A DNA stretch of 59,620 nt. Source: Clostridiales bacterium. GTDB taxonomy: Bacteria > Bacillota > Clostridia > Peptostreptococcales > Anaerovoracaceae. The notes under the pieces are model-generated. The model ran no database searches. It saw only the letters and a program-made list of their open reading frames with translations, and was not told where the DNA came from. The stretch is from contig JABZIP010000008.1 in assembly GCA_015258265.1 (NCBI GenBank), positions 1 to 59,620 of the forward strand. The letters are read 5' to 3'. Position numbers and translations under genes: made by a program. Positions 29,004 through 37,294 of the stretch are shown piece after piece; position 1 is the first letter of the stretch, and each line of letters opens with the position of its first letter.

Positions 29004-30350
29004 ATGCCATCGGACATACCGATATCGATAAGTCAAATATCACTGTTATTTTTGTGCCTTATAGTAAACGCACTTTTTGCGTGCATCGAAATAGCACTTA
29101 TTTCTGCGAATAAAAATAAGTTAAAACTACTTGCGAGCGAAAACAACAAGAAAGCAGAAAAACTTTTGCTTTATCTTGAAAATCTGGATAACTACATTTC
29201 TACTATTCAGATAATCGTTACATTTTCAGGATTTTTCGCAAGTGCTATAGCCACATTGCTATTTATGGATATTACTCGCGATATACTTGAACATTACAAT
29301 ATTTCGGTGTCAAAAACTTTGCTTTTGCTTCCCATAGTATTTGTAGTTTCTATAGTATTTATCACGCTTGGTGAGCTTTTGCCTAAGAAAATTGCACGAA
29401 GATACAGCGAAAAAATTGCGTTAAATTTGATTGATTTAGTAGTTTTTATCGGTTTTTTACTAAAGCCGATAGTGGTATTTGTGAATTTCATAGTTACATT
29501 TATCCTTGTTATTACAAGGCAAAACAACAAATTTGAGGACGACAGTTTTTCCGAAGATGAAATAAAAACAATGCTTGAGGTTGGTCAAGTAACGGGAGTG
29601 CTTCGCGAAGAAGGTAAAAAGATGATTAACAGTATCTTCGACTTTGACGATAAGCAGGCTTATGAAGCGATGACACCTCGAACAGATGTCTTTTACATAG
29701 ATATCAACGCTCCGGCGGACGAATACATAGATGAACTTATGGAGCTTCGCTATTCGAGAATACCGGTATACGAAGACGATAATGACAACATAATAGGAAT
29801 ACTGAATATTAAAGATTACTTGATAAAAGCCAAAAATCAAGGATTCGATAATGTCGATATTAAAAGTATACTTAGAAAGCCTTACTTTGTACCGGAAACT
29901 AAAAAACTTGACACTTTGTTTTTTGAACTTCAAAGCTCTAAGCAGCATATTGCGATTCTAATTGATGAATACGGAGGATTTTCGGGCATTGTTACTATGG
30001 AAGACATAATAGAGCAAGTAATGGGAAATATTGATGACGAATACGACGATGATGAGGACGCTATTATAAAACTCGACGAAAACGTTTATATGCTCAACGG
30101 TTTTATGAATCTCAAAGACATAAACGAGGAGCTTGGTATAGAACTTATATCCGAAAACAGCGAAACGCTTGGCGGGTACATTATAGATATCTTGGGAGAA
30201 ATTCCAAATGACGGTGAAAACCTGAATTTAAAAATTGAAGTTGAAAATTACCATTTCACGATTATTTCAGTAAAAGAAAGACGAATAGAACAGGTTAAAT
30301 TGGAAATAGAACAGGTCGAAGACGACGAAAACCATATTGAAGATTTATAA
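29004..30350 (+). CDS. CNNM/CorC-type transport protein (hemolysin-like) with CBS domains
   Basis: This 448-residue membrane protein starts at ATG 29004, 8 bases after AAGGAG; the longer frame from 28971 is rejected. It has an N-terminal DUF21 (CNNM) membrane domain with three to four helices (LLFLCLIVNALFACIEIALISA), two CBS domains (MTPRTDVFYIDINAP and LRKPYFVPETKKL), and a C-terminal CorC/HlyC domain (EYGGFSGIVTMEDIIEQVMG then GYIIDILGEIP). Related proteins (YhdP, CorB) export Mg2+ or other divalent cations. Whether it lyses cells is not indicated, despite the name. Confidence 0.87.
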   Translation: MPSDIPISISQISLLFLCLIVNALFACIEIALISANKNKLKLLASENNKKAEKLLLYLENLDNYISTIQIIVTFSGFFASAIATLLFMDITRDILEHYNISVSKTLLLLPIVFVVSIVFITLGELLPKKIARRYSEKIALNLIDLVVFIGFLLKPIVVFVNFIVTFILVITRQNNKFEDDSFSEDEIKTMLEVGQVTGVLREEGKKMINSIFDFDDKQAYEAMTPRTDVFYIDINAPADEYIDELMELRYSRIPVYEDDNDNIIGILNIKDYLIKAKNQGFDNVDIKSILRKPYFVPETKKLDTLFFELQSSKQHIAILIDEYGGFSGIVTMEDIIEQVMGNIDDEYDDDEDAIIKLDENVYMLNGFMNLKDINEELGIELISENSETLGGYIIDILGEIPNDGENLNLKIEVENYHFTIISVKERRIEQVKLEIEQVEDDENHIEDL

Positions 30351-30374
30351 GAAAGTGTAGGAGGTTCCGAGTAT

Positions 30375-33002
30375 ATGGAAAAAATGGGATTAAATGAGAT
30401 TAGAGAAGCGTTTTTGAGCTTTTATGAAGGCAAGGGGCACTATAGAAAAGGTAGTTTTTCGCTGGTTCCGGAAAAGGACAAGAGCCTTTTGCTTATAAAC
30501 TCGGGAATGGCGCCGCTAAAGCCTTATTTTGCAGGTCTTGAAACACCGCCCAAAAAGAGGATGACAACCTGTCAAAAGTGTATTCGAACCGGCGATATCG
30601 AAAATGTAGGCTTGACGGCAAGACACGGCACATTCTTTGAAATGCTCGGTAATTTTTCATTTGGAGATTACTTCAAAAAAGAAACAATTTCTTGGGGTTG
30701 GGAATTTATTACCAAAGTTTTGAAAATGCCGGAAGATAAACTATGGGTAACCATATACGAAGACGATGATGAAGCGTTCGATATTTGGAAAAATCTAATC
30801 GGCATTCCGGAAGAAAGGATTGTAAGACTCGGAAAAGATGACAACTTTTGGGAAATAGGAACCGGCCCTTGCGGTCCTTGCTCCGAAATATATTTCGATC
30901 GCGGCGAGGAGTTTTCGTGCGGACACGACGATTGCAAACCGGGCTGCGACTGCGACAGATACGTTGAATTTTGGAATCACGTATTTACACAATTCTCCAA
31001 AGAAGAAGACGGCTCATATTCAAATCTTGCACACCCTAATATAGATACGGGTATGGGACTTGAGAGAATTGCTTGCATAATGCAAGGTGTAAATTCGATT
31101 TTCGATATAGATACCATTCAATATATCCTTGCCGGCGTTTGCGAACTTGCAAATATCGAGTACGGAAACGGCTCTAAAAAAACAGATGTGTCTATCAGAA
31201 TAATTACCGACCACTTAAGATCTATAACCTTTATGATAGCTGACGGAATTCTTCCAAGTAACGAAGGTCGCGGTTATGTTTTGAGAAGACTTTTAAGAAG
31301 AGCTGCAAGACACGGAAAACTGCTGAACATAGAAGGTAAATTCCTATCGAATCTTGCTGACAGGGTTATTACCGTATCCGGAAAAGCATATCCTGAACTT
31401 ACTCAAAAAGCTGAATATATCAAGACTATTATAGATAGAGAGGAAGAAAAATTTCGTTCTACTATCGATCAGGGAAATCACATAATACAAGGTTATGTAA
31501 ATGAACTTAAAGCTGAAGGAAAGAGCGTACTTTCGGGTGAAAAAGTATTCAAACTCTACGACACTTACGGTTTCCCTCTTGAATTAACCGAAGAAATACT
31601 TGCTGAAAACGGTTGTACGGCAGATGTTGACGGATTCAAAGAACATATGAATATCCAAATCGAAACTGCAAGAGCTGCGAGAAAATCCGTAGAAGCAGGC
31701 TGGGATGAAGAAAATCTGTCATTTGCTGAAATCAGTGAAACTATATTTAACGGTTACGAAAAACTTGCGGACGATGCCACTATTTTGAATATAATCACGA
31801 AAGACGGCTCGCCCATTGATATTGCAAGCGCAGGAAGCACTGTTAGCGTAATACTCAATCAAACAGTTTTCTATCCTGAAGGAGGCGGACAAATTTACGA
31901 CACAGGTAAAATTTTTACCGACAATGCTGAAGCCTCGGTACTTGAGGTTAAAAAAATTCAAGGAAAAATTTTACACAAACTTAAAATAACATCCGGAACT
32001 TTTAAAACCAACGAAAATGTCAAATTGCAAGTAGATGTGATTCGAAGACACGATGTTGCCAAAAACCACACAGCAACACATATATTACAAAAGGCTTTAA
32101 AAATGGTGGTTGGCGAGCATATACAGCAAGCAGGATCCTCTGTGAACGACAAAGGACTTAGATTCGACTTTTCACATTACGAAGCTGTGAGCGAAGAACA
32201 ATTACACAAAATAGAAGAACTGGTTAATGAGCAAATTTCAATGTTTGCACCGGTAGTAATCGAAAATATGTCAAAGGACGACGCTCTCAAAAAAGGTGCA
32301 ATGGCACTGTTTGGCGAAAAATACGGTGATACCGTGCGTGTTGTTTCTGTCGGTGATTTCAGCGTAGAACTTTGCGGTGGTACACATCTTGAAAATGCAG
32401 GTCTTGTGGGTGCATTTAAAATAGTGAGTGAAAGCGGAGTGGCTGCAGGTGTAAGGCGTATTGAAGCGATTACAGGATCTTGTATACTTTCTGAACTTAA
32501 TTCAGCAAAAGAAACGCTAAAAAATATAGCAAGCACGCTAAAGACAAACCAAAACGCTATTGAAGCAAAACTCACTTCAACAGTGGAAGAACTGCGACTT
32601 GTGAAGGCTGAAATGGATGAACTTAAGCAAAAGAGCATAGCAAATTCACTCAACTCGCTTCTCGAAAATGCCGAAACTGTCGGCGATGTGAAACTCTTAG
32701 CACAGCGTTTTGAAGATTACGATGTTAATGATTTGAAGAAGCTCTGCGATGATATAAAGGCTTCAAATGAAGGATATATAATGGTATTTGCTACTACTGC
32801 AGGCGGTAAACTGAATTTTGTTGTAAGCATATGCGACGATCTTTTAGACAAGGGCTATCACGCCGGAAAAATGGTCAAAGAAATTGCCGCTGTTTGCGAC
32901 GGAAGCGGTGGCGGGAAAGCAAATATGGCGCAAGCCGGTGCAAAAGATTTTACAAAAATCGATGCAGCTTTTGATATGGCAAAAAAACTAATATTACAAT
33001 GA
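30375..33002 (+). CDS. alaS: Alanyl-tRNA synthetase
   Basis: This 875-residue class II synthetase has the full layout: motif 1-3 region (GMAPLKPYF, TGPCGPCSE), editing domain with zinc ligands HTATHILQ and CGGTHLEN, coiled coil, and C-Ala domain ending with GGGKANMAQAGAKD. Start ATG 30375 follows GTAGGAGG. It is followed by ireB and ruvX, as in B. subtilis. No T-box leader is seen in the 24-base gap before it. Confidence 0.96.
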   Translation: MEKMGLNEIREAFLSFYEGKGHYRKGSFSLVPEKDKSLLLINSGMAPLKPYFAGLETPPKKRMTTCQKCIRTGDIENVGLTARHGTFFEMLGNFSFGDYFKKETISWGWEFITKVLKMPEDKLWVTIYEDDDEAFDIWKNLIGIPEERIVRLGKDDNFWEIGTGPCGPCSEIYFDRGEEFSCGHDDCKPGCDCDRYVEFWNHVFTQFSKEEDGSYSNLAHPNIDTGMGLERIACIMQGVNSIFDIDTIQYILAGVCELANIEYGNGSKKTDVSIRIITDHLRSITFMIADGILPSNEGRGYVLRRLLRRAARHGKLLNIEGKFLSNLADRVITVSGKAYPELTQKAEYIKTIIDREEEKFRSTIDQGNHIIQGYVNELKAEGKSVLSGEKVFKLYDTYGFPLELTEEILAENGCTADVDGFKEHMNIQIETARAARKSVEAGWDEENLSFAEISETIFNGYEKLADDATILNIITKDGSPIDIASAGSTVSVILNQTVFYPEGGGQIYDTGKIFTDNAEASVLEVKKIQGKILHKLKITSGTFKTNENVKLQVDVIRRHDVAKNHTATHILQKALKMVVGEHIQQAGSSVNDKGLRFDFSHYEAVSEEQLHKIEELVNEQISMFAPVVIENMSKDDALKKGAMALFGEKYGDTVRVVSVGDFSVELCGGTHLENAGLVGAFKIVSESGVAAGVRRIEAITGSCILSELNSAKETLKNIASTLKTNQNAIEAKLTSTVEELRLVKAEMDELKQKSIANSLNSLLENAETVGDVKLLAQRFEDYDVNDLKKLCDDIKASNEGYIMVFATTAGGKLNFVVSICDDLLDKGYHAGKMVKEIAAVCDGSGGGKANMAQAGAKDFTKIDAAFDMAKKLILQ

Positions 33003-33023
33003 TGTTAATTTTTCTATTTTCAC

Positions 33024-33051
33024 TTGAAATTTTTAGCAATTTTTGTATAAT
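33024..33051 (+). promoter_or_regulatory. Promoter of ireB-ruvX
   Basis: TTGAAA (33024-33029) and TATAAT (33046-33051) with a 16-base spacer lie in the gap after alaS, 76 bases before ireB. Confidence 0.65.
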
Positions 33052-33126
33052 GGATGTATAAGGTTAGCAATGTATCGCGCGGTTAATTGCGCAAGATACT
33101 CGTATTAGTCAAAAGAGGTATATATT

Positions 33127-33378
33127 ATGATGGACAGAAACACTATAATGTTTAACAACCCTGAAAAACTTGAGCAGAAAACTACAAAAAATGTTTTGAA
33201 CGAAGTTTACGATGCTTTGAATGAAAAAGGCTACAACGCAATAGACCAGATGGTAGGATACATCCTATCGGGAGATCCTTCATATATCACAGGATACAAC
33301 AATGCCAGAAGCATTATCAGAGAAATTGAACGAGATGATTTGGTAGAAGAACTTTTGCGTGCGTTTCTTGATAAATAA
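33127..33378 (+). CDS. ireB: IreB family regulatory phosphoprotein (UPF0297, YrzL)
   Basis: This 83-residue protein matches the UPF0297/IreB family, including DALNEKGYNAIDQMVGYILSGDPSYITGYNNARSIIREIERDDLVEELL. IreB in Enterococcus is phosphorylated by the IreK Ser/Thr kinase and affects cephalosporin tolerance. Its stop codon overlaps the ruvX start, and the alaS-ireB-ruvX order is conserved in Bacillota. Confidence 0.93.
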   Translation: MMDRNTIMFNNPEKLEQKTTKNVLNEVYDALNEKGYNAIDQMVGYILSGDPSYITGYNNARSIIREIERDDLVEELLRAFLDK

Positions 33379-33803
33379 TGCGCATACTTGGTCTTGATGT
33401 CGGAGATAAAACTATAGGAGTTGCAGTCAGCGATCCGTTGCTCATATCTGCAAACGGTGTTACTACTATCGAGCGTATCGGTATCAGAAAAGATGCCGGT
33501 AAGGTAATCGACTATATCAAAGAATACGATTGTCAAAAAGTCGTAATCGGTTTACCTTTGAAACTGGACGGCACGGAAAGTCCGCAAACGCTAAAGGTTA
33601 TAGAATTCGCCAATATGCTTGCAAACAAGCTGCGCAGTATAGCTATGCAAAATGTTGAAATCGACTTTGCAGACGAACGATATACTACCGTAATGGCTGA
33701 AAAAGTCCTAATTGAAGCTGATTTAAGCAGGAAGCGCCGCAAAGAAGTAATTGATAAACAAGCAGCAGTTTTAATACTGCAATCGTATCTAAATTCATTA
33801 TAA
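33378..33803 (+). CDS. ruvX: Pre-16S rRNA nuclease/Holliday junction resolvase-like protein RuvX (YqgF)
   Basis: This 141-residue RNase H-fold protein has ILGLDVGDKTIGVAVSD with the first catalytic Asp, a Gly-rich GLPLKLDG, and DERYTTVMAEKVLIEAD. YqgF/RuvX acts in 16S rRNA 5' maturation. It overlaps ireB at its start (TAATG) and is the last + strand gene before the convergent zone; an intrinsic terminator follows 8 bases later. Confidence 0.93.
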   Translation: MRILGLDVGDKTIGVAVSDPLLISANGVTTIERIGIRKDAGKVIDYIKEYDCQKVVIGLPLKLDGTESPQTLKVIEFANMLANKLRSIAMQNVEIDFADERYTTVMAEKVLIEADLSRKRRKEVIDKQAAVLILQSYLNSL

Positions 33804-33810
33804 GAAAATA

Positions 33811-33847
33811 AAAATCGTATATCAACCAATAAGATATACGATTTTTT
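33811..33847 (+). terminator. Intrinsic terminator after ruvX
   Basis: The stem AAAATCGTATATC (33811-33823) pairs with GATATACGATTTT (33833-33845) and ends in a T run, 8 bases after the ruvX stop codon. Confidence 0.85.
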
Positions 33848-33934
33848 ACTATTTAAAAATTGATATTGCAATTTAAGAGCCGACTCAAGCATTGAAATTA
33901 CAAGATTTATATGCACATTCGAAAAAGTCGTACT

Positions 33935-33968
33935 AACTATTCCTAAAATTGATATTTTAGGAATAGTT
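33935..33968. repeat. Perfect hairpin in the convergent gap
   Basis: AACTATTCCTAAAAT (33935-33949) is exactly complementary to 33954-33968 across a TGAT loop. A T run is absent, so its role is unclear. Confidence 0.7.
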
Positions 33969-33998
33969 ATATATCTAAATTTGATACCCTATTCAATA

Positions 33999-34026
33999 AA
34001 AAATGAGAGCGGAAGCTCTCATTTTT
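33999..34026. terminator. Bidirectional intrinsic terminator
   Basis: AAAAATGAGAGC (33999-34010) pairs with GCTCTCATTTTT (34015-34026) over a GGAA loop; both arms end in A/T runs, so it works in both directions. It separates the + strand operon from the - strand operon. Confidence 0.85.
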
Positions 34027-34339
34027 GTATGTACTTACGATATTATCTATCCACATATTTAATATACTAAAGTATTATCTATTAGCATATTTGATATTAT
34101 AAGCATCATGAACATTATCAACTATACTAATTATTAACATCATTAACTATAAGCATTACAAATAGCATCAACCATAAGTAACATACTTAAAATTATTAAC
34201 ATTACTATATTTAATATGGATTTATTGATTATACTCATACTTAATATATAAAATTTTACTTATTATATAATTATTTAGATACCATAGTTTCTTTATATAG
34301 CTCTTCACATTACATATTTATATCAACTATAAAACAAAT
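34027..34339. other. AT-rich low-complexity intergenic tract
   Basis: Over 300 bases with no gene: almost entirely A/T, with many irregular copies of words such as ATTAACAT, TATTATCTAT and TTTAATAT. I see no open frame, RNA or clear promoter here. Confidence 0.7.
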
Positions 34340-34669
34340 TTAGTATTCTCTAACCATAAGTTTTTGTCCGACAAACAGTTTGGAATCCTGCATATTGTTT
34401 ATAGCCATCAGAAACTCTACATAGTCATCGACATCGGTGTTTTTTGGTGCATATACCTTGGCAATATCAAAAAGCGTATCACCTCTTTGAACTTCTATGT
34501 ATGCCTGACTATAATTCGGCACAGTCGGCTTTTCCGTACCGAATGCCGAAATAGCATCAAATAAAAGCATAAGTACAATTAAAAATGATATTACCAGCAG
34601 TGCTCTTTTAATTCTCAAATTCACAAGCTCTTTGTTTGATGTATTATATAAATAGTAAAGTTTTTTCAT
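34340..34669 (-). CDS. yneA: YneA-like LysM membrane protein, probable SOS cell-division suppressor
   Basis: This 109-residue protein has a basic N-terminal segment, one membrane helix (RALLVISFLIVLMLLFDAI, about residues 19-40) and a C-terminal LysM domain (YIEVQRGDTLFDIAKVYAP...NNMQDSKLFVGQKLMV). YneA of Bacillus has the same size and design and blocks division after DNA damage. I take ATG 34669, with GGTGA upstream; an in-frame TTG six bases earlier is possible. It sits downstream of mutL, miaA and ynbB, as yneA-region genes do in relatives. The upstream region contains a promoter flanked by LexA-like operators, which supports an SOS role. No lexA gene is in the window. Confidence 0.78.
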   Translation of the reverse strand: MKKLYYLYNTSNKELVNLRIKRALLVISFLIVLMLLFDAISAFGTEKPTVPNYSQAYIEVQRGDTLFDIAKVYAPKNTDVDDYVEFLMAINNMQDSKLFVGQKLMVREY

Positions 34670-34698
34670 TTTCAATCACCATCCTGTTTACAATTTCG

Positions 34699-34712
34699 CA
34701 AACATCTGTTCG
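34699..34712. promoter_or_regulatory. LexA-like operator, box 1 (+1 region)
   Basis: CAAACATCTGTTCG matches the Gram-positive LexA consensus CGAACATATGTTCG at 12 of 14 positions. It lies just downstream of the -10 of the yneA-like gene. Confidence 0.75.
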
Positions 34713-34720
34713 CTAAAATT

Positions 34721-34749
34721 ATAATATCAGAATGTGTGTTCTCTGTCAA
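34721..34749 (-). promoter_or_regulatory. Promoter of the yneA-like gene
   Basis: On the minus strand, TTGACA (34744-34749) and TATTAT (34721-34726) have a 17-base spacer. LexA-like box 2 occupies the spacer. Confidence 0.7.
34729..34742. promoter_or_regulatory. LexA-like operator, box 2 (between -35 and -10)
   Basis: AGAATGTGTGTTCT matches the LexA consensus at 9 of 14 positions and keeps the GAA/TTC palindrome core. It starts exactly 30 bases after the start of box 1. Confidence 0.5.
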
Positions 34750-34758
34750 GCACTTTTT

Positions 34759-34772
34759 AAAACATTTGTTCT
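34759..34772. promoter_or_regulatory. LexA-like operator, box 3 (upstream)
   Basis: AAAACATTTGTTCT matches the LexA consensus at 10 of 14 positions and starts exactly 30 bases after the start of box 2. Confidence 0.55.
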
Positions 34773-34863
34773 TTTTTTTTTTCTGTTTAAAATATCTCAC
34801 TAACATGAAACATACGATTATGTAGCGGATTGTTTTCGTGCAATAAAAGATTGTAGAATTCTG

Positions 34864-36156
34864 CTAAATGTTTATGATTTGTTTGCGTATCATATTGTCA
34901 AGCGCCTTTATTACACCGAACTTAGAGTGTTCATATGTAAGACCGCCTTGGAAATAAATAGTATACGGCTCACGAATCGGACCGTCTGCTGAAAGCTCAA
35001 TCGAAGAGCCCTGTACAAACGCACCTGCTGCCATTATAACCTTATCTTCATAGCCCGGCATATCCCAAGGTAGTGGTGTAACATGCGCATCAATCGGTGC
35101 AGCCATTTGTATTCCCTCAGCGAATGCGCAAAGTGCTTCTTCGCTGTTCAGCTTTACAGCCTCAATGATGTCGCTTCTCTTGGCATCGTAACTTGGAAAT
35201 ACCTCATATCCCAAATTTTCAAATACCTTAGCGCACAGTACCGCTCCTTTGAGAGCCGCGTTTACCGTCTTTGGTGCGACAAATAGCCCCTGCAAAATAG
35301 AACGAGTCTGTCCGAACATAAGTCCGCATTCATCTCCTATTCCCGGAGAAGTCATGCGGTAAGACACTTTTTCTATCAAATCCTTTCTACCAACTACGTA
35401 ACCTCCCGATAAAGCAAGGCCGCCCCCCGGATTTTTGATTAGCGATCCTGCCATTATATCTATACCTATTTGCGTAGGCTCTATTATATCTAGAAATTCA
35501 CCATAACAATTATCTGCCATCATTACTATATCAGGATTGATTGATTTTACCAGTTTTGCGCATTTTTCTATACTGTCAAGTGAAATTGCAGGTCTTTCAC
35601 TGTATCCTGTCGCCCTTTGAATTGAAATCATTTTTGTCTTATGCGAAATGGCACTTTTAACAGCGTCGAGGTCAATTTGTCCATTTTTCAATAGTTCAAT
35701 TTGTTTGTATGTAATACCGAATTCTGCAAGAGAGCCGGCTCCTTCGCCTCTGATGCCTATTACTTCTTCAAGCGTATCGTACGGCCTTCCTGTAACATAA
35801 ATCAGCTCATCACCAGGTCTAAGCACCCCGCACAGCGTCAAAGAAAGAGCATGTGTTCCGCTTACTATCAAAGGTCTTACAAGTGCCGCCTCGGTTTTAA
35901 AAATATCTGCATAAACTCTTTCGATGATTTCGCGTCCCATATCGTTATAGCCGTAGCCCGTGTTCCATGCAAAATGAACATCGCTCACTTTGTTTTTTTG
36001 AAATGCCGCAAGCACTTTGTATTGATTATACTGCATTATTTCATCCAAACTTTCGAATATTTCTCTAACTTCATTCTCCGCTTTCTCCACGAAATCGAGT
36101 GTTTTTTCCGAAACCTCAAACTCTTCGGCAAGCAGCTTTAATATACTGTCTTTCAA
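34864..36156 (-). CDS. ynbB: YnbB-like PLP enzyme (methionine gamma-lyase/aluminium resistance family)
   Basis: This 430-residue protein belongs to the fold I PLP family annotated as aluminium resistance protein (YnbB): TGYGYNDMGREIIERVYADIF, AEFGITYKQIEL, MMADNCYGEFL, and the PLP lysine in GSLIKNPGGGLALSGGYVVG. The physiological substrate is not established. I choose TTG 36156, which lies 6 bases after AAGGAG; an ATG at 36177 would overlap the upstream recombinase gene by 11 bases and place that AAGGAG inside the gene. With the TTG start the N-terminus aligns with the family. It is the last large gene before the yneA-like gene. Confidence 0.85.
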   Translation of the reverse strand: MKDSILKLLAEEFEVSEKTLDFVEKAENEVREIFESLDEIMQYNQYKVLAAFQKNKVSDVHFAWNTGYGYNDMGREIIERVYADIFKTEAALVRPLIVSGTHALSLTLCGVLRPGDELIYVTGRPYDTLEEVIGIRGEGAGSLAEFGITYKQIELLKNGQIDLDAVKSAISHKTKMISIQRATGYSERPAISLDSIEKCAKLVKSINPDIVMMADNCYGEFLDIIEPTQIGIDIMAGSLIKNPGGGLALSGGYVVGRKDLIEKVSYRMTSPGIGDECGLMFGQTRSILQGLFVAPKTVNAALKGAVLCAKVFENLGYEVFPSYDAKRSDIIEAVKLNSEEALCAFAEGIQMAAPIDAHVTPLPWDMPGYEDKVIMAAGAFVQGSSIELSADGPIREPYTIYFQGGLTYEHSKFGVIKALDNMIRKQIINI

Positions 36157-36166
36157 AGTGATCTCC

Positions 36167-37294
36167 TTATTTTTCATCTGTATTTTCCAAATCCCATTCC
36201 ATATTGTTGATAAGGCGTTTTTTTACATTTTCCTTGTGTTTCGCATAAAGCTGAGTTGTAGTAACATTTTCGTGATCAAGTAATAGCTGAACATCAAATA
36301 TGTCCTCACCCCTACCTATTAAGCTGGTTGCAGCTGTCGCCCTAAGTTTATGCGGACTATAACCGTTTTTTTGAGTGGTCTTAAGTGCAATAGCGGTGTA
36401 TTTTTTCACCAGCTCTCTAATCTGCCTTTCCGTCATCCGCTTTCCCTGCAACGATAAAAACAAAGCGTTTTTGTGCTCATCGAGCAATTCGTCATCGTTT
36501 TTTCGTTCCATATCAAGGTATTCGTGTATAGCTATATCGCACGAAATATTCATAGGCATAATAGATTCCTTGCCGCGCTTTCGATATATTTTAAATTCCT
36601 GCCTGTCAAAATTAAATGAATCTACATTTAGTTGCTGAAGCTCAGATATTCGAAGTCCATACGTCAAAAACAAAAGCAAAATTGCCTTATCGCGTTTTTT
36701 GGTCTTTTCGAAGTATTCGAGCTGCTTTTTAGTCATCCCTTCACCCGTCTCGACCGCTTTAAGCATTGTCCTTACCTCGTCGTCCGTAAGTGCCTTTATC
36801 TCCGTTTCTGCAGGCTTTGCCACTTTGATAGGATCAAGTCCGTCCGTAATATTTTTACTTAGTATCTCATCCCTAAATAAATATTTAAAAAGCATAGATA
36901 AAGATGTTTTCTTGCGTGCAAGCGAACGGTTGTGATTTTCGTAAATGTAAACTCCGTCGTTTTTATCCTTTTCGTATCGTCTTGCGTAGTCTATAAAGAC
37001 ATTTATATCTTTCGCACGGATTTTTTCAAAATCAAACGCAGTAAGATCTTTTATAGTTTGAGCTTCAAACATGGCAGATTCCACAAGATAATCGCAAAAA
37101 AAAGTTATATCCTGCAAATATGCAAGCCTTGTCATGGGAAGCACGCTACTTCTAAGGTATATAAAATATCCGTTCATAAACCTGGGTAAATTCTCTTCCA
37201 GTTTGCTGCACTTGTTAAATATTTCTTGTTCTTTTTCAAAGATATTCTGCGGTTTACCTGTTCTGTTTTTTATCTTTCCAAGTTTTGATACCAT
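36167..37294 (-). CDS. Tyrosine recombinase, XerC/D-like
   Basis: This 375-residue protein has the complete tyrosine recombinase catalytic set: Arg215 in TYGLRISELQ, His315 and Arg318 in HKLRATAATSL, His341 in LLDHENVTT and Tyr350 in QLYAKH. The N-terminal SAM-like core-binding domain is present (SSVLPMTRLAYLQDITFFCDYL). It overlaps the end of miaA by 25 bases and is 10 bases from ynbB, so it is an operon member rather than an isolated mobile gene. Related genes lie near lexA in other Bacillota, but the partner site (dif-like) is not visible here. It may be a housekeeping Xer or a dedicated integrase; the context favours the former. Confidence 0.85.
   Translation of the reverse strand: MVSKLGKIKNRTGKPQNIFEKEQEIFNKCSKLEENLPRFMNGYFIYLRSSVLPMTRLAYLQDITFFCDYLVESAMFEAQTIKDLTAFDFEKIRAKDINVFIDYARRYEKDKNDGVYIYENHNRSLARKKTSLSMLFKYLFRDEILSKNITDGLDPIKVAKPAETEIKALTDDEVRTMLKAVETGEGMTKKQLEYFEKTKKRDKAILLLFLTYGLRISELQQLNVDSFNFDRQEFKIYRKRGKESIMPMNISCDIAIHEYLDMERKNDDELLDEHKNALFLSLQGKRMTERQIRELVKKYTAIALKTTQKNGYSPHKLRATAATSLIGRGEDIFDVQLLLDHENVTTTQLYAKHKENVKKRLINNMEWDLENTDEK

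Noticed and set aside
34027..34339. AT-rich tract as a replication origin
   Set aside because: I see no DnaA boxes, no dnaA/dnaN or parA/parB genes nearby, and the tract is flanked by terminators in a convergent gap.
36167..37294. Tyrosine recombinase as the integrase of a mobile element
   Set aside because: It overlaps miaA and almost touches ynbB; no att-like repeats, tRNA target or cargo genes adjoin it.
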